Source of the DNA: Apostichopus japonicus
Taxonomy: Eukaryota; Echinodermata; Holothuroidea; Aspidochirotida; Stichopodidae
Direction: 5' to 3'
Assembly (NCBI RefSeq): GCF_037975245.1
Contig: NC_092578.1
Span: 16,810,821 to 16,874,820 of the forward strand
Length of the DNA stretch: 64,000 bases
The translations under genes were made by a program, and so were the position numbers. Below are positions 1-11,800 of this stretch, one piece after another; the stretch's first letter is position 1, and every line of letters starts with the position of its first letter. The notes under the pieces are model-generated. The model was given only the letters and a program-made list of their open reading frames with translations. It was not told where the DNA came from and searched no databases.

Positions 1-2
1 AT

Positions 3-74
3 CCGTCCGTCCGTCCGTCCGTCCGTCCGTCCGTCCGTCCGTCCGTCCGTCCGTCCGTCCGTCCGTCCGTCCGT
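3..74. repeat. (CCGT)n tetranucleotide microsatellite
   Basis: About 18 perfect CCGT units at the left edge of the window, so the true length is unknown. It lies upstream of the first visible LCMT2-like exon, presumably in an intron of that gene. Confidence 0.95.
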
Positions 75-185
75 TAATTCATCTCTGTACCATACTGGAA
101 GGTACCTGTCATTTTTCCCCCCGCCCATTCGATCTTTTCTGGTGAACTATTCTATATATTGATGTATACTTTATATCAATTACAG

Positions 186-318
186 ATATTCCCACAGTGG
201 ACACATACTAGGAGACCATTTACTACTAGTAGGTGGTATCCATCTCCACGGGGAGGTGATCTCATCTGTAACCAGGATCAACCTCAAGACTGCCTGTTGG
301 AAAGAATATGACATACTG
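186..318 (+). CDS. LCMT2: LCMT2/TYW4-like protein, penultimate coding exon (partial gene)
   Basis: The exon follows a TTACAG acceptor and ends at CTG before a GTACGT donor (133 nt: one base, then 44 codons). The peptide begins YSHSGHILGDHLLLVGG, the kelch-type repeat near the C-terminus of LCMT2/TYW4. This enzyme methylates and methoxycarbonylates 7-aminocarboxypropyl-demethylwyosine at position 37 of tRNA-Phe to give wybutosine. The methyltransferase domain and most of the kelch propeller would lie to the left of the window. The exon ends in phase 0, matching the next exon at 1139. Identity is from family memory; the paired final exon makes it firm. Confidence 0.85.
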
Positions 319-560
319 GTACGTAGAGTGATGTTGGTCAACTTTGGGAGGTCTTAAATAGGAACTGTCAACAACTAGGGTATAGATATGATGACAGACT
401 TGGTATTACTTTATGATAGGTTCATCAGATAGGCTTCTGTGTTACACACTTGCACTGAGCATGAATGCGATCCTCAGCCTATCACCATGCAAGGTACTAC
501 GGCACATGACTGGTACCTGACAACAGGGATCTCACACCATCCTGAGGAGCTGAATAGAGC
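319..560. other. Intron of LCMT2-like gene, left part
   Basis: Unique intron sequence between the GTACGT donor and the 31-bp minisatellite. Nothing else recognised. Confidence 0.6.
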
Positions 561-888
561 TCAGTTTATAGAGCGAAGGACTCGTACTGACTCAGTTGGT
601 AGAGCGCAGGACTCGTACTGACTCAGTTGATAGAGCGCAGGACTCGTACTGACTCAGTTGATAGAGCGCAGGACTCGTACTGACTCAGTTGGTAGAGCGC
701 AGGACTCGTACTGACTCAGTTGGTAGAGCGCAGGACTCGTACTGACTCAGTTGGTAGAGCGCAGGACTCGTACTGACTCAGTTGGTAGAGCGCAGGACTC
801 GTACTGACTCAGTTGGTAGAGCGCAGGACTCGTACTGACTCAGTTGGTAGAGCGCAGGACTCGTACTGACTCAGTAGGTATAGCTCAG
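561..888 (+). repeat. 31-bp minisatellite resembling a tRNA D-arm/anticodon 5' half
   Basis: Ten units at exact 31-bp spacing (the AGAGCG word recurs from 570 to 849) plus a diverged eleventh that reads GGTATAGCTCAG. Each unit contains CTCAGTTGGTAGAGCGC followed by AGGACTCGTACT. This looks like the D-arm and the 5' side of the anticodon arm of a tRNA, including a near-consensus polymerase III A box (TGACTCAGTTGG). No T-arm or acceptor stem is present, so these are not tRNA genes. Confidence 0.9.
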
Positions 889-1138
889 ATGTTATATAAC
901 ACTACATTTACAAATCATAAAGTCCGAATCCTAATCATCTTTCTCGCCATCCTACGCTTTACAGTTTTATTTATATTAGCTTTTGAAATACAAAGAAAAA
1001 TCACATCAGAAATATTAAAAAATAAGCGATGTCGCAGATCATTAGTAATGGCTGTTTGTTTACAAACCATATTAATTCCTCTCCGTATTTGTTTTGTTTA
1101 CACGATCGATGTATTTACGATGGTTATCATTTTTACAG
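889..1138. other. Intron of LCMT2-like gene, right part
   Basis: AT-rich sequence up to the acceptor at 1138. A reading frame crosses it, but it is out of frame with the conserved terminal exon. Confidence 0.5.
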
Positions 1139-1294
1139 GTTGCCGAGCCCGAGCGGCTGTTGATGCTTCACAATCACACCAGCTTCGTTCAAGGAGAGGA
1201 ACTGCTCATTATTGGAGGAGGGGGAAATTGTTTCTCATTTGGGACCCATCTAAATCAGTCGCCCAGACGGATTCCATTGAAGTGGGAAAGATGA
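1139..1294 (+). CDS. LCMT2: LCMT2/TYW4-like protein, terminal coding exon
   Basis: The exon follows a TTTTTACAG acceptor, reads 51 codons in phase 0 and stops at TGA (1292-1294). The motifs [10 protein letters not shown] and [19 protein letters not shown] closely resemble the last kelch blade of animal LCMT2 (tRNA wybutosine-synthesizing protein 4). The protein ends soon after this motif, as in the family. A plus-strand AATAAA at 1379-1384 is a candidate poly(A) signal. Longer reading frames in the same stretch are out of frame with this motif and run through the intron. Confidence 0.9.
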   Translation, partial: VAEPERLLMLHNHTSFVQGEELLIIGGGGNCFSFGTHLNQSPRRIPLKWER

Positions 1295-1378
1295 ACATTG
1301 AATAGGGAGGGAGTCAAAATTAATACATTTATGACATTGTTTGCAATTTGTTCAATCTTTTTTGGTCATTCCAGTCAA

Positions 1379-1384
1379 AATAAA
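1379..1384 (+). terminator. Candidate poly(A) signal of LCMT2-like gene
   Basis: Canonical AATAAA 85 bp downstream of the TGA stop on the same strand. Confidence 0.5.
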
Positions 1385-3525
1385 ACTATTCAAAGATGAC
1401 AAAATTCAACTAATAAGTAAATATTTTTTACCAATCATGTAAAAAAAACATTATAAAGGGAAATAATTTCTACCTCCATTCCTGAAGCACAGATACTAAA
1501 AGGTCATCAGTATTAGTTAGTCTTGTAGATATTTTTTTTTTAAAAGTTTTCAGTGATGCTTTGTTACTAGTATTGAACTCTCCATTTCCCAGAGAGAGAG
1601 TTTTGAATTATACAATGTAGGTCTTATAAGGAATAGATCCTCGAGGCTGCAAGAGTGGCGGAACGGGTGAGGGATCTATTCGCACCAATGTTTTGGTCAA
1701 TCAAACGATAACCTAAAATCTGGAAAATTCTTTACCAAAAGTTTGCAAAAGTCACACAAATGATAATTCTGCATCTAAAAGCCTCTAATCGTACAAAAAT
1801 TCCTCCCCATCCCCTTGAGAGATCAGTGACAGCATACTGCCCCTCCCAAACACCCCGATTGATCCCCTAGTGTCTTACCGATCCCCTAGTGCCTCAGCGA
1901 TACCCTAGTGTCTCGTCAATCTGAAAATAAACTCGACTCCTGGGTTGGTAATTCTTGAATATTGATTGTGGGTATTAACCATCAGTTGACTTTCCAGCAT
2001 TTGGGGGCAAAACTGATGACCAAACAGAGGAACCATCTCGTAGCTATGTAACACAGACCCTCCCAGAATAGACAAGTCGCAGCTTTCTGCCTCTACTATG
2101 GATTGATAACTTTCTAAACAAGATCCTGCTAGGATGGTAACATCTGGCTTTATGACTTAAAAACTTTTACTATGGATTGTTCTTCCTGATGATAGAACTG
2201 CAGAGAGGAGTCCATACATAAATAGACGAACAAAATAAAAAGCAGATGATAGATTCACTTTGTCATTGTACAGGATCATTTTATTCACAATCTTTGTCAC
2301 TAAATCCATCTTTTCATTCCACTCTGCCTTGCAATCAATTAATAGTTTAAAACAAGTAGGCTTAACCAGCAGCTCCCTTGTCCAAACATTCAAATTTTCA
2401 TCTTAAAAATAAAAATCATCTACTTGCATTTTTCTTCCCTTTCTGACATTTTAAAATTATGAAACATTGAAATATTATTCATGAAATCCAAATCCTTTTT
2501 CCTAAACCCACTATTTTGTTTTTTTAATCATGCAAAAAGACAGTAAAAAAAACTCTACCGACAAGAATACCATTTATGATGACAGAATATGTCTGCTTAT
2601 ACAATAAGGAGACTACTTATACAATAAGGAAAAACAATGCACCCACAGGTGCAATCATGGATTAGAAGTGATTACCCCAATCAGATTATAAAGTGAACAA
2701 GCCCAAATCTCTTAAGTACTGACAATTCATTACCATGCATCGCCTCTGCCCTGAAGCAAAATATGAAGTATGTTTTCGGAAAATTATTGAAAAATACCAT
2801 CGGAATATACTCTAGTTTTAAGTTAAAACATGCATCTGATGGTCGCTGTTAACTAGCTTGAATGGTTTATACATTATTCAACTTTAAACATTGATCTGTT
2901 TACTCTCGCAGATCAAACTATTTGTGACCGAAAACTGGGTGTATGAAGTCAAGGTACAAACACATTTTGATTCCCTGCCGTTGCTCAAAATAATGGTCGC
3001 CCTTCACTTCCGATCCGAGTAGAGACCAAATTACGCAAATTCCTACTAATAAGGTACCATGAAAATTTCATACACAAAGGTCATATATATTCACTGATTC
3101 CTATCTGGATCTAAGACCTCACAGAGGTCTAGCTTATATAATACTGGCTTCTATAAAAAAGAAAAAAGGGATGGAACTGCCCGCCGCGATGCTATTTCTA
3201 AAAACTCGGACAGTTTCTGACAGATAGAGAGAGATGTTGAGGCTAACCGAGTGAGTGAAACAATGGACACTAATGAGTGACAGATAAAAACAATGAAACA
3301 TAACCAATTATACACAGCTACTAATACATCCAGAAAGACTGGCAGATTGGACACACTAATGGTGCCATAGACTCTCAAGCCAATTTATGTACATATTTAC
3401 AAGTGTTTTTGTCTTAATATATATATTTTTAAATAATATTATAGGAGATGGATTGGCCTACTGAGGGAAATCGGGGGAGGTAGCTGCTATTGTGATAGAA
3501 ACCAGCACAGGAGCACAGTAGTAGA
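1385..3525. other. Intergenic sequence, nothing recognised
   Basis: AT-rich sequence between two convergent genes. A 78-codon frame on the minus strand at 2157-2393 and another at 3151-3378 show no recognised motif or splice support. Confidence 0.5.
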
Positions 3526-3529
3526 ACAG

Positions 3530-3640
3530 GGCTAGGCTGGGCTAGGCTGGTAACAAATTCAGGGCTAGGCTGGGGGGGCTGGTAACAGGGCTAGTAACAG
3601 GTAACAGAACAGGGCTAGGCTGGTAACAAATTCAAAAAGG
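3530..3640. repeat. Irregular minisatellite (GGGCTAGGCTGGTAACA-like)
   Basis: Several imperfect copies of GGGCTAGGCTGG alternating with TAACAAATTCA and TAACAGG blocks. Confidence 0.75.
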
Positions 3641-4008
3641 TAACTCTCATATTGACCTACAAAAGGTAAAAAAGGTTAAAATGTGACTTTAAAATGTTTA
3701 AGACCTTGTTGTGGTGTGATTCCATGAGGTATGGTATTATTTCAGTTAGGTTAAAAATGGGCCATTGTTTTAAGTGGTAAACCACTGTCCATGTATCTTA
3801 TCATACTGAATGTCAATTTTTAAATGAAGATAAAAAAAAAGAAGTTAGCATTTGGTTTACATGGACATCATGTTCCAAAGTTTAGCATGGCAAAAGTAGC
3901 TACTGCCATATGAGAATCTGCCCAAGCCAGGGCAAAGTATCTACCAAGAACTTTGGCAGCCATCTGCTCAAATTTGCCACATATCGACATATCACTCTCA
4001 CTTTACAG

Positions 4009-4172
4009 CTAGCATGCTAATACCGATGTGAATGTTGCTACCAAATTAGAGCCCCTTGCATGGGCACCTTTTAAAATCAAAGCAACAGGATAGGTAATAA
4101 CGGTTACTCCAAGTTTGGAACCGCCTTGAGTTTGGCGTGTGTCCATTTTGGCAACATCAACTGCATAGTGTG
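4009..4172 (-). other. Unidentified exon-like open frame
   Basis: On the minus strand a pyrimidine-rich ATTTCAG acceptor is followed by an open frame starting ACATGTCACACTATGC, translating from DMSHYAVDVAKMDTRQTQGG and stopping at TAG. It looks like a terminal exon but I do not recognise the protein, and no partner exon could be chained. It may be in the CREB 3' flank or be chance. Confidence 0.25.
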
Positions 4173-5738
4173 ACATGTCTGAAATGAACAAAATATTTAC
4201 TCAGCATTTGAACCCCTACTGCGCGAGCCAAACTGATTTAATCTTCATGTTTTGTTCTAGGAATCTTCTGAGGGAAATTTAAATTTCATTTTGATTGTAC
4301 TGAGAGGTTGTTCTGGCCTTTTAACATTCATCATAGATAATGTTTTAAATGCCTAAAACAGTTAGGGGTTGTGCTAAATTTCAAAAGAACCTCACGCTCT
4401 GAATCTGTTAATTCATGTGTGTAAATGTTTCGCAGGAATGCTTACCATTTTTGGGTCGTTTGCGATAAATATGAAAAAACCTCTGGGCTTTCCCTTTAAG
4501 AGTTTCTCTCTCATTCCCCTGCAGGTCTAATCTCATCATCTGTATCTACAAAATAAACCGAAGTCTTTTTTTGCAATTTGTACATACTGCAAGAACAAAC
4601 ACAAAAATGCAAAACAGATGCATAATTCATAAAATAGCTGCTACCCAACATTTGACTATATACAAAAGGAAAAAAAAATATAAAAAAAAAACATCCACAA
4701 AATGGTCCAACCCCTAATGGAATTGTCAAATGCCAGCTCCTTGTTTTGTGTTATCTTCAAGAAATCTAGTTCTTCCAAACTAGGAAACCCCTTGAGAAGC
4801 TGCAAAAATTCCTCCACCTTGACCGTACGATCAAGTGCCACCAATTAGCTGAGAGACTCCCTATGACTTCATAAGTCAAAATCTGTCAATCAGGATAAAA
4901 CTTTTCGGTTGTCTGTTGTGACACTGCAGAAGAAGAGAGAGAGATAGAGAGAAAAGATAACAAAGGGATGGTAAATATGGTTCCAAAGTAACTTAATAAA
5001 GGAGCTAAATTTGTGTTTATTTTGACAAAATAGAGGCTATCTGATACGAACATTTCACAACGGTGTGCAGGTCACTGGATGAACAGTCGAGTGTAACTTC
5101 AAACGATGAAAAGAAAGCGAAAACTAAAACGAAGACATGTTTTAAAGTTCCTTTTTTCATGTGATAAGCAAGAGAAATTTGTCTGGGTGATGGTATTCTA
5201 CCATCAAATGCAAACACTCACCAACTGCTACTTTGACTTACATTAGCTATGTACCCTATAGCGGCACATATAATCTAACAACATATTGATAAATTTCGAC
5301 AAACAAAATTATGGAAGAAAAAAAAACGTGAAAAATTAAAAGCAAATTCAAATGAACAGATGTGAGACATGTGTTATAATGGCAAACTTTTGTTCAACAC
5401 ATGACCACCAAAAGAGTAACATGGTTCCACCTTACATTGATACTACGAATACTCTGAAAAAAACTGCCATGTCATCCTTGCAAAAATCCAAACACCTGAC
5501 AATTGCTATACACTATCCTTTCGTACTGACAGTGTCCGTGTTTTGAGAAAAGGTTACAGAAATTGATCTGTCAGTGAAACATTCAAACTTTCCAGTAAAT
5601 ATTATATTCTACCTCTGTGTTGGCACTACAAAAGACTATATTTTAGTATGAAAGCCGCGCTTTAATATATAAAGCAAATCCTACCGGCCGCCGTTTGGCC
5701 GATCGTTTATCTCTTCCGCGCATTCTACTCACCGTCCT
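4173..5738 (-). other. Probable CREB 3' UTR and 3' flank
   Basis: The minus-strand sequence beyond the CREB stop codon shows no further conserved exon. The nearest canonical poly(A) signal seen is AATAAA on the minus strand at 5016-5021. A plus-strand AATAAA lies only about 20 bp away at 4995-5000, as is common between convergent genes. A minus-strand frame at 4700-4844 resembles a leucine-rich segment but is unsupported. Confidence 0.4.
5016..5021 (-). terminator. Candidate poly(A) signal of CREB-like gene
   Basis: TTTATT on the plus strand reads AATAAA on the coding strand, about 720 bp past the stop codon. Other sites further downstream are possible. Confidence 0.4.
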
Positions 5739-5883
5739 TTAATCTGACTTGTGACAATACAGCTCCTTCAGGGATTTCAACTCTTCGATGAGTGTCTTGT
5801 TTTGGTTTTCCAAGACGGCTACCCTGTTCTCTAGACACTTGATGTACTCCTTCTTCTTACGGCGACATTCCTTTGCTGCTTCC
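5739..5883 (-). CDS. CREB1: CREB coding exon 7 (bZIP, stop)
   Basis: The acceptor CACAG is followed by GGAAGCAGCA. The exon completes Arg252 and encodes EAAKECRRKKKEYIKCLENR, the leucine zipper and the terminal CHKSD, ending in TAA at 5739-5741. It carries the DNA-binding basic region and zipper and is nearly identical to vertebrate CREB1. Confidence 0.97.
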
Positions 5884-8800
5884 CTGTGTCGGCGAAAAGA
5901 TACGTTCAAGAGTTTATTATTGTCGTCAAAAAATGGGCAATGTGAAATAATTTGTATTCGTTTACCTCTTTTTTTTGTTTTTACAGAAAAGTTGTAACTA
6001 CTGCTGAGTGTAGGTGTACATGTACTTTAGTAAAGCATAAATAGTGTAATGTGCACATATGCACACTAGTCAGAGACTGTATTGTTGTTACACCTTAAAA
6101 CTGGCTGCACAATCAGGTTATCTGCACTCTAATTACTGTTTAAATATTAAATGACAAACCACTGTGCACACAATATGACATACATGCTTTTGTTTATCCC
6201 TGACAACCTAGAGAAATGATATTTACAACTTCCAATAAATATATCTGTAAATGGCATTTCCAAATCGTGACTTAGACACAACGCATCACAAGCATGTCCA
6301 TCACAACTTGTCTGGGATTATCGTCATCCCTTACCAAGTCACGTACGTAAATTAAGCAAGCGTTTGTCGTTCGGTTGCGACAGGACTAAACCAAGAAAAA
6401 CAAGGGATTTTTTGTCTTACTTTACTGCTCAAATCTAGTGTGGCTCTAAACCGGCTTGATGTTTAAATCTTTTCAGACCTTTTTGAGAAAATACCACATA
6501 AGCTTTTCAGATTTGTTTGCATCTGACTTACCGATTCTTCATTAGCCTCAACTCCCTCTTCCTCGATGCTTCTTCAGCCAATTGGGTCTGAGTATGCAGG
6601 CTAGCTGGAGTTGCCATGACAACGCCCTGAGGCAGACTTGTGGCAGGTCTTATCTGATACTGAACATCTCCCAACCTCGCGACATTAACTAGGCCAAAAA
6701 GAAGGGTGAAATAGGTGTCAGCCAACCAACTGAAGTGCCAGGCTCATCATAAAACATTTTTTTCCCCCTGAACCAAACAATTCCCCTCCCCCCTCCCCCT
6801 TCTTCTTCCAATACCGAAATTTGATCTGCACATGACATTTTTATCTGTACCTATATGGCCTCACTTCTATTACTCACCAAAGAGAGAAAAATAAAAAAGT
6901 TTTTGCTCTGATTTGATCTTTGTAGATGTGCCACAGTCTGTGGTATGCGCTTGTGTTTAGTACTAACTGGAACAGCTCATTTAAAGAGGAGAAGAAGGGG
7001 AAAAAAATCCAAGTGTCGACAACAATATAACAATTGCTTTGACTTATTGTTGGACTTGTGTCATGCTGTGTGTCAAAATAAGGTTCATGTGTCCATGTGT
7101 TTGGTTTCACTTGAACAGACCCCCCTCCTACCCCCCTCCTCCTCCCCCATCGACCACTTAAAGCTGCAATAAAAAAAATATCATAATTATGTCGACAAGA
7201 AGATTAATAAATATTTTTACTGTTATAATTATTGTTAAAAATAAAAAAAAAATCTTACTTAAGTTACCTGTGGCTGCAGGCACAAATATCTGCTGAGGTC
7301 CATCTTGTGTCTGGATGGATTGTACAATAGCGCCAGCTGGGATGCCACCAGCATTAGTCATGGTCAGTGTCTGCAGACCCTGGACACTACTGTCAGAGTT
7401 GGCCAACTGAATAGTGCCACCAGAGGAAACGATAGCTGGACAAGGAGAAACGACGTACTTTGTGATCAAGACGGATTTTTTTTTTTTGACGAGGTTTTAA
7501 CCAGACATAAAAAACACAGAGACAGATGATAACATCTTTCACCCTGGTGACAATCGACTTAATTCTCTGCAGAACTCACTTTGTGGAGCTTTGATCTTGT
7601 TACAATCTTTACAGATAAACTGCCTGCGGAACTATTACGAAAATAAACGTCGGCGACATTATTAAAAGGTCAGTGGGGTGACCGAACATACTGATCAAAC
7701 CAAACAGTTAATGATGAAACCCATGGATATTTGTTGATAATTTAATGCAAAGGATATTTCATTGGAAATGGGACAGGGCAAGTTTCATTGCAGGTGAAGT
7801 CAAAATAAGAGAGTCATTTTCAAATTCACATCTAACTTATTCTCTTGTTCTTTTTTCTTGTATACCCTGTCTGATTGCCGTGTGGTCAAGTTTTAATTCA
7901 TGTATACAGGTGACCACAGGTGACCACTGCTACTGCTGTACTCTTGCATCTGAGTCTTAATCCTACCAAGTATGTACATAATCCTTCCCGGAACAATCAC
8001 TTCTGATTCTAGAAGGCACATTTTCAGGCTCACTCAGTGTGATACAAAATTTAATCTGTGAAAGTTAAACAATGCAAATCCACAAACCAAAGCCAAGATA
8101 ATAATTTGTATTTTCTGCCTACTGAAGGAATGATAATTTAGTCAACAAAAAAAAATAAAATAAAATAAAAGCTGTATAAAATATTGATTTTTCTGAACCA
8201 TCTCAAACTTACTGGTTGGAAAATTTTGGAGAGCATTCCCTGTCGCTATGGTGATTGTGCCGGGACTCTCAACTTCCTCTGAGGTGTTGGCGGGCTCTTC
8301 TTCAATTCGAGAGACAGTAGGGCCTGTGTCTCCAGACAATTCGTTCAGGATTCTCCTGGAAAATGGTATAAAAGTACAGTAGCTGGTATGAAGGGTACCT
8401 TTTGCAATGTAATTCTCAAACAATTAATAAACTGCAGTAGGGTTTAACAAACATATACATTTTATATGCCTCTCCTCGCAGTAATTCTGAAAATTGTGAT
8501 GTGAGCTGTGACCCTAGACCAGGTTTTTGAAGATGACATTCTCAACAGGTTAATCACTGACCAACACCAGACAGTAACAATTTTATTTAAAAGAGTAAAT
8601 ACACAGGCTTCCACACCTGTACATGCAGGTCTCCTTGAAATTTCTCTTATTTCTAATCTCTTCTTCCTCTCTACCTTGCTGCCTCTTCCAGTTTCAGTTA
8701 AATCCCTCATCTCCCATCCCCTTATCTCTCCACCTTCCCCCCCCCCCCTTCTCCCTCTGTTAATATTTCCTGCAGCCACAAAGCAAATACAAAGGCTTCC

Positions 8801-11800
8801 ACACCTGTATGAAGCTCTCCTTGAAATTTCTCTTATTTCTAATCTCTTCTACTTCTCTACCTTGCTGCTTCTTCCAGTTCCAGTTAAATCCCTCATCTCC
8901 CATCCACTCATCTATCCCCTCCCCCCCCCCTCTCCCTCTGTTAATATTTCCTACAGTCACAAAGCAAATACACAGGCTTACACACCTGTATGAAGCTCTC
9001 CTTGAAATTTCTTTTATTTATAACCTCTTCTTCTCTACCTTGATGCCTCTTCCAGTTCAATCCCTCAACACCCCCATCCACTCATCTCTCCTCCCCCCCC
9101 CTTCTCCCTCTGTTAATATTTCCTACAGCCACAAAGTAAATACACAGGCTTACACACCTGTATGAAGGTCTTCTTGACAATTCTCTAATTTCTTGTCTCT
9201 TCTTCCTCTCTACCTCCCCATCTCCACCTGCAGTTGGTCCAGATGACTGGTCATCTCCTTCACCGCTCACCTAGAGAGAAATAAAATTGAAACAAAAAAG
9301 GAGAAAACATAAAATGAGATGTTTATTCTATTTAAAACCACCAAGCCAAAGTAAGAGTCGTATATGAAAAAAAAACTCTAAAAAAAAAAAGAGGCCTTAT
9401 GGCAAGTTGAAAGGGCTAATTACTATATATAATCGCTCTTTGTCTTAAGAGTAAACATAACTACATAGTGAAAAGAGAACTGGAAGTGTGATAGTTTTGA
9501 CAACTGGTACACTACAGTGTGTTTTGTTTACATTGACACACCTCTGACAACTGTGTCGCAATATTACAAATGCCCTGTATGTTTAAAGACAAAAGGTAGA
9601 AATGGCAGAAAGAAATTTATAGAATGATATCAATGAAATAGTTTTTGAGATCCACTTTCAACTAAACGCCACATTTACAAGCACTGATGCATTCACCTGG
9701 TCTTCATCAGGTTCAGGCACACATACCAAAACTGCTCTGTGTCAGTGAACTACGGATATTCTCCACAACAGATTCCATAATTCCAACTGTTTTACCCTAC
9801 AGTGATTCAACATTACATGACGCCCTTCATAGTCTTCTTTATGAAACTATGTACACACATAAAATCTGTACTTTACATGTCGCACGAACTGGATGACGCT
9901 GTAAAATGTGCACATTTCTGAATATACAGCCATGGTTTGCAAGCTGTGGGGTGTGAACAGCAAGTGGGTCACAAAACATCTTTGATCAGGTGATGGGAAT
10001 TCTAAAAAATCTAGACAACTGGGTGATAAAAGTTCCAATAACATTCATGCAATCTGATCATCCATTCTGAGGGGGTGGGTTCAGGTGGGACCAAGCTTCT
10101 GATCACTGACAAAATTGTTCACCACATATAAAGTACAATTACTGGTCAATCTTTAATGTCAAGACTTAATTAACATGCCAGATGCACCATACACTCTTAT
10201 CTTTAAAGTATCTTCAGTGTCCATTGAAAAAAAAAATGACAATAAGAGTAATAATAAAAGAAAAAAAATAATACAATACAAATACTGTTGAAAAGGTGCT
10301 AATCAGGAGAATCACAGTACATAAGCATTTTGACCAAGAATTAGCAACATTTCTATGCAAAGAAACACAATCCTCTAAAATGGCAGATATATAAAAATAA
10401 CGATAATTAAAACACACACACACATAAAGACACATCACAATACTGGTAAAGCTCAGCAAGGGAATATTGATTTCTATCCATGTCAGGAAAGCAACAAGTA
10501 GATAAGAAAGCAGGCATCCAGCCCAACATACCAATAAGGTCATAAAAATGCACAAATTAATTCCTAACAACAACACAACAATTCTGATCACTACCCTGTC
10601 TTATAGTACTTAACTACAGCAGTCAACCACTACTCAATTCTCACTGTACGATTGAAAATTCATTATGTGTACAAGCATATCAGCCACTAAAATACAGCCA
10701 TTTTCATGGCAGCATTAATCATTTCTGTCAATTTTTTTTGTTTTTTTGTGGTCACAAGATAAATCTGTGAGGTACACAATTTCTTTCACGCAGGTTTTCA
10801 AAACATATATATGCTGTATGCAATTTCAACAGTGTGTTGCACCAATGTATACAATACTGTACTTCTCAGAGCACAGAGGAAGAGTGAGATCTCGAGAGAA
10901 AGTGAGAGAGGCGGAGTGTGTACATACAGACATATCATTTATCTTCACAGCTGCATATTGGGTACAAATTGAGAGATGCCAAATCGGACGAATAAGAAAC
11001 AAAATGTACATTTAGGCGCTTGCACTCGGAGAATTGTTTTGAAACTGACAACTGTCTGAATGTTCACAGTGTACATATTACTATCAAAGTACCACTACTG
11101 TATATACTGTACACACTACTTCAATAGGCACAACAAATCAGGTCATCTGAAGGCCAACGTTTAAGATAAGCTGTCCATTGCATCAAGTCAGTTTCTGTAC
11201 ATCACATTCTCCAAAGAGACCCACCCCGCCCCCACCAAACCTAAAAATAACAGCTGTTTTTATACAAATGTCAAGTAAAATTTGATGACTACTGGAAGCA
11301 CTCATGGTCTGAATTAGAAAATGACTTCGAGCAATGAACGCAAAAGCAATTTGTTGCATTCATTTCCTTCTTGACATGTTCCTTCTCAAATTCAATATAT
11401 ACAGAAACTACTGTACACCTACAGAACAATATACCTTTACTGAAAGAATTGCTCTATATGGCAATAACTACAGGTAAATAGATCTATGAAAATAAAGCAG
11501 TGACCTTGAGACTTAACGATTAAATTGCTTTGCTTTCTCAGATTACATTTGTACTCATTATCCTTACATCGCTGTGCAATAGATGTCGCCAATTGAGTCT
11601 CTTGTTTAGCCTTTCTAAAGATCCCGCCCTTTGCAGTATGCTTGTCATGGTTTGACCCCCTTCAGAAAATGCCTGCCTCCCCCCTCCTCCCTCAAACAGA
11701 AACAGTCCACACACAAACCCTCCTAATTTTGCAGAATTCTATTGCAGCCACTGCAGAAAAGCAAGTACAGTACATTTGTACAATAAGCCACGTTTTTTTT

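Noticed and set aside
561-888. CRISPR array or tRNA gene cluster
   Set aside because: Repeats are contiguous with no spacers, the genome is eukaryotic, and the units lack T-arm and acceptor stem.
844-1305. 153-codon plus-strand frame
   Set aside because: It runs through the minisatellite and intron and is out of frame with the conserved LCMT2 terminal exon.
8508-9165. Plus-strand frames rich in Ser/Leu/Pro over the KID copies
   Set aside because: They are antisense to the pyrimidine-rich KID exon copies.
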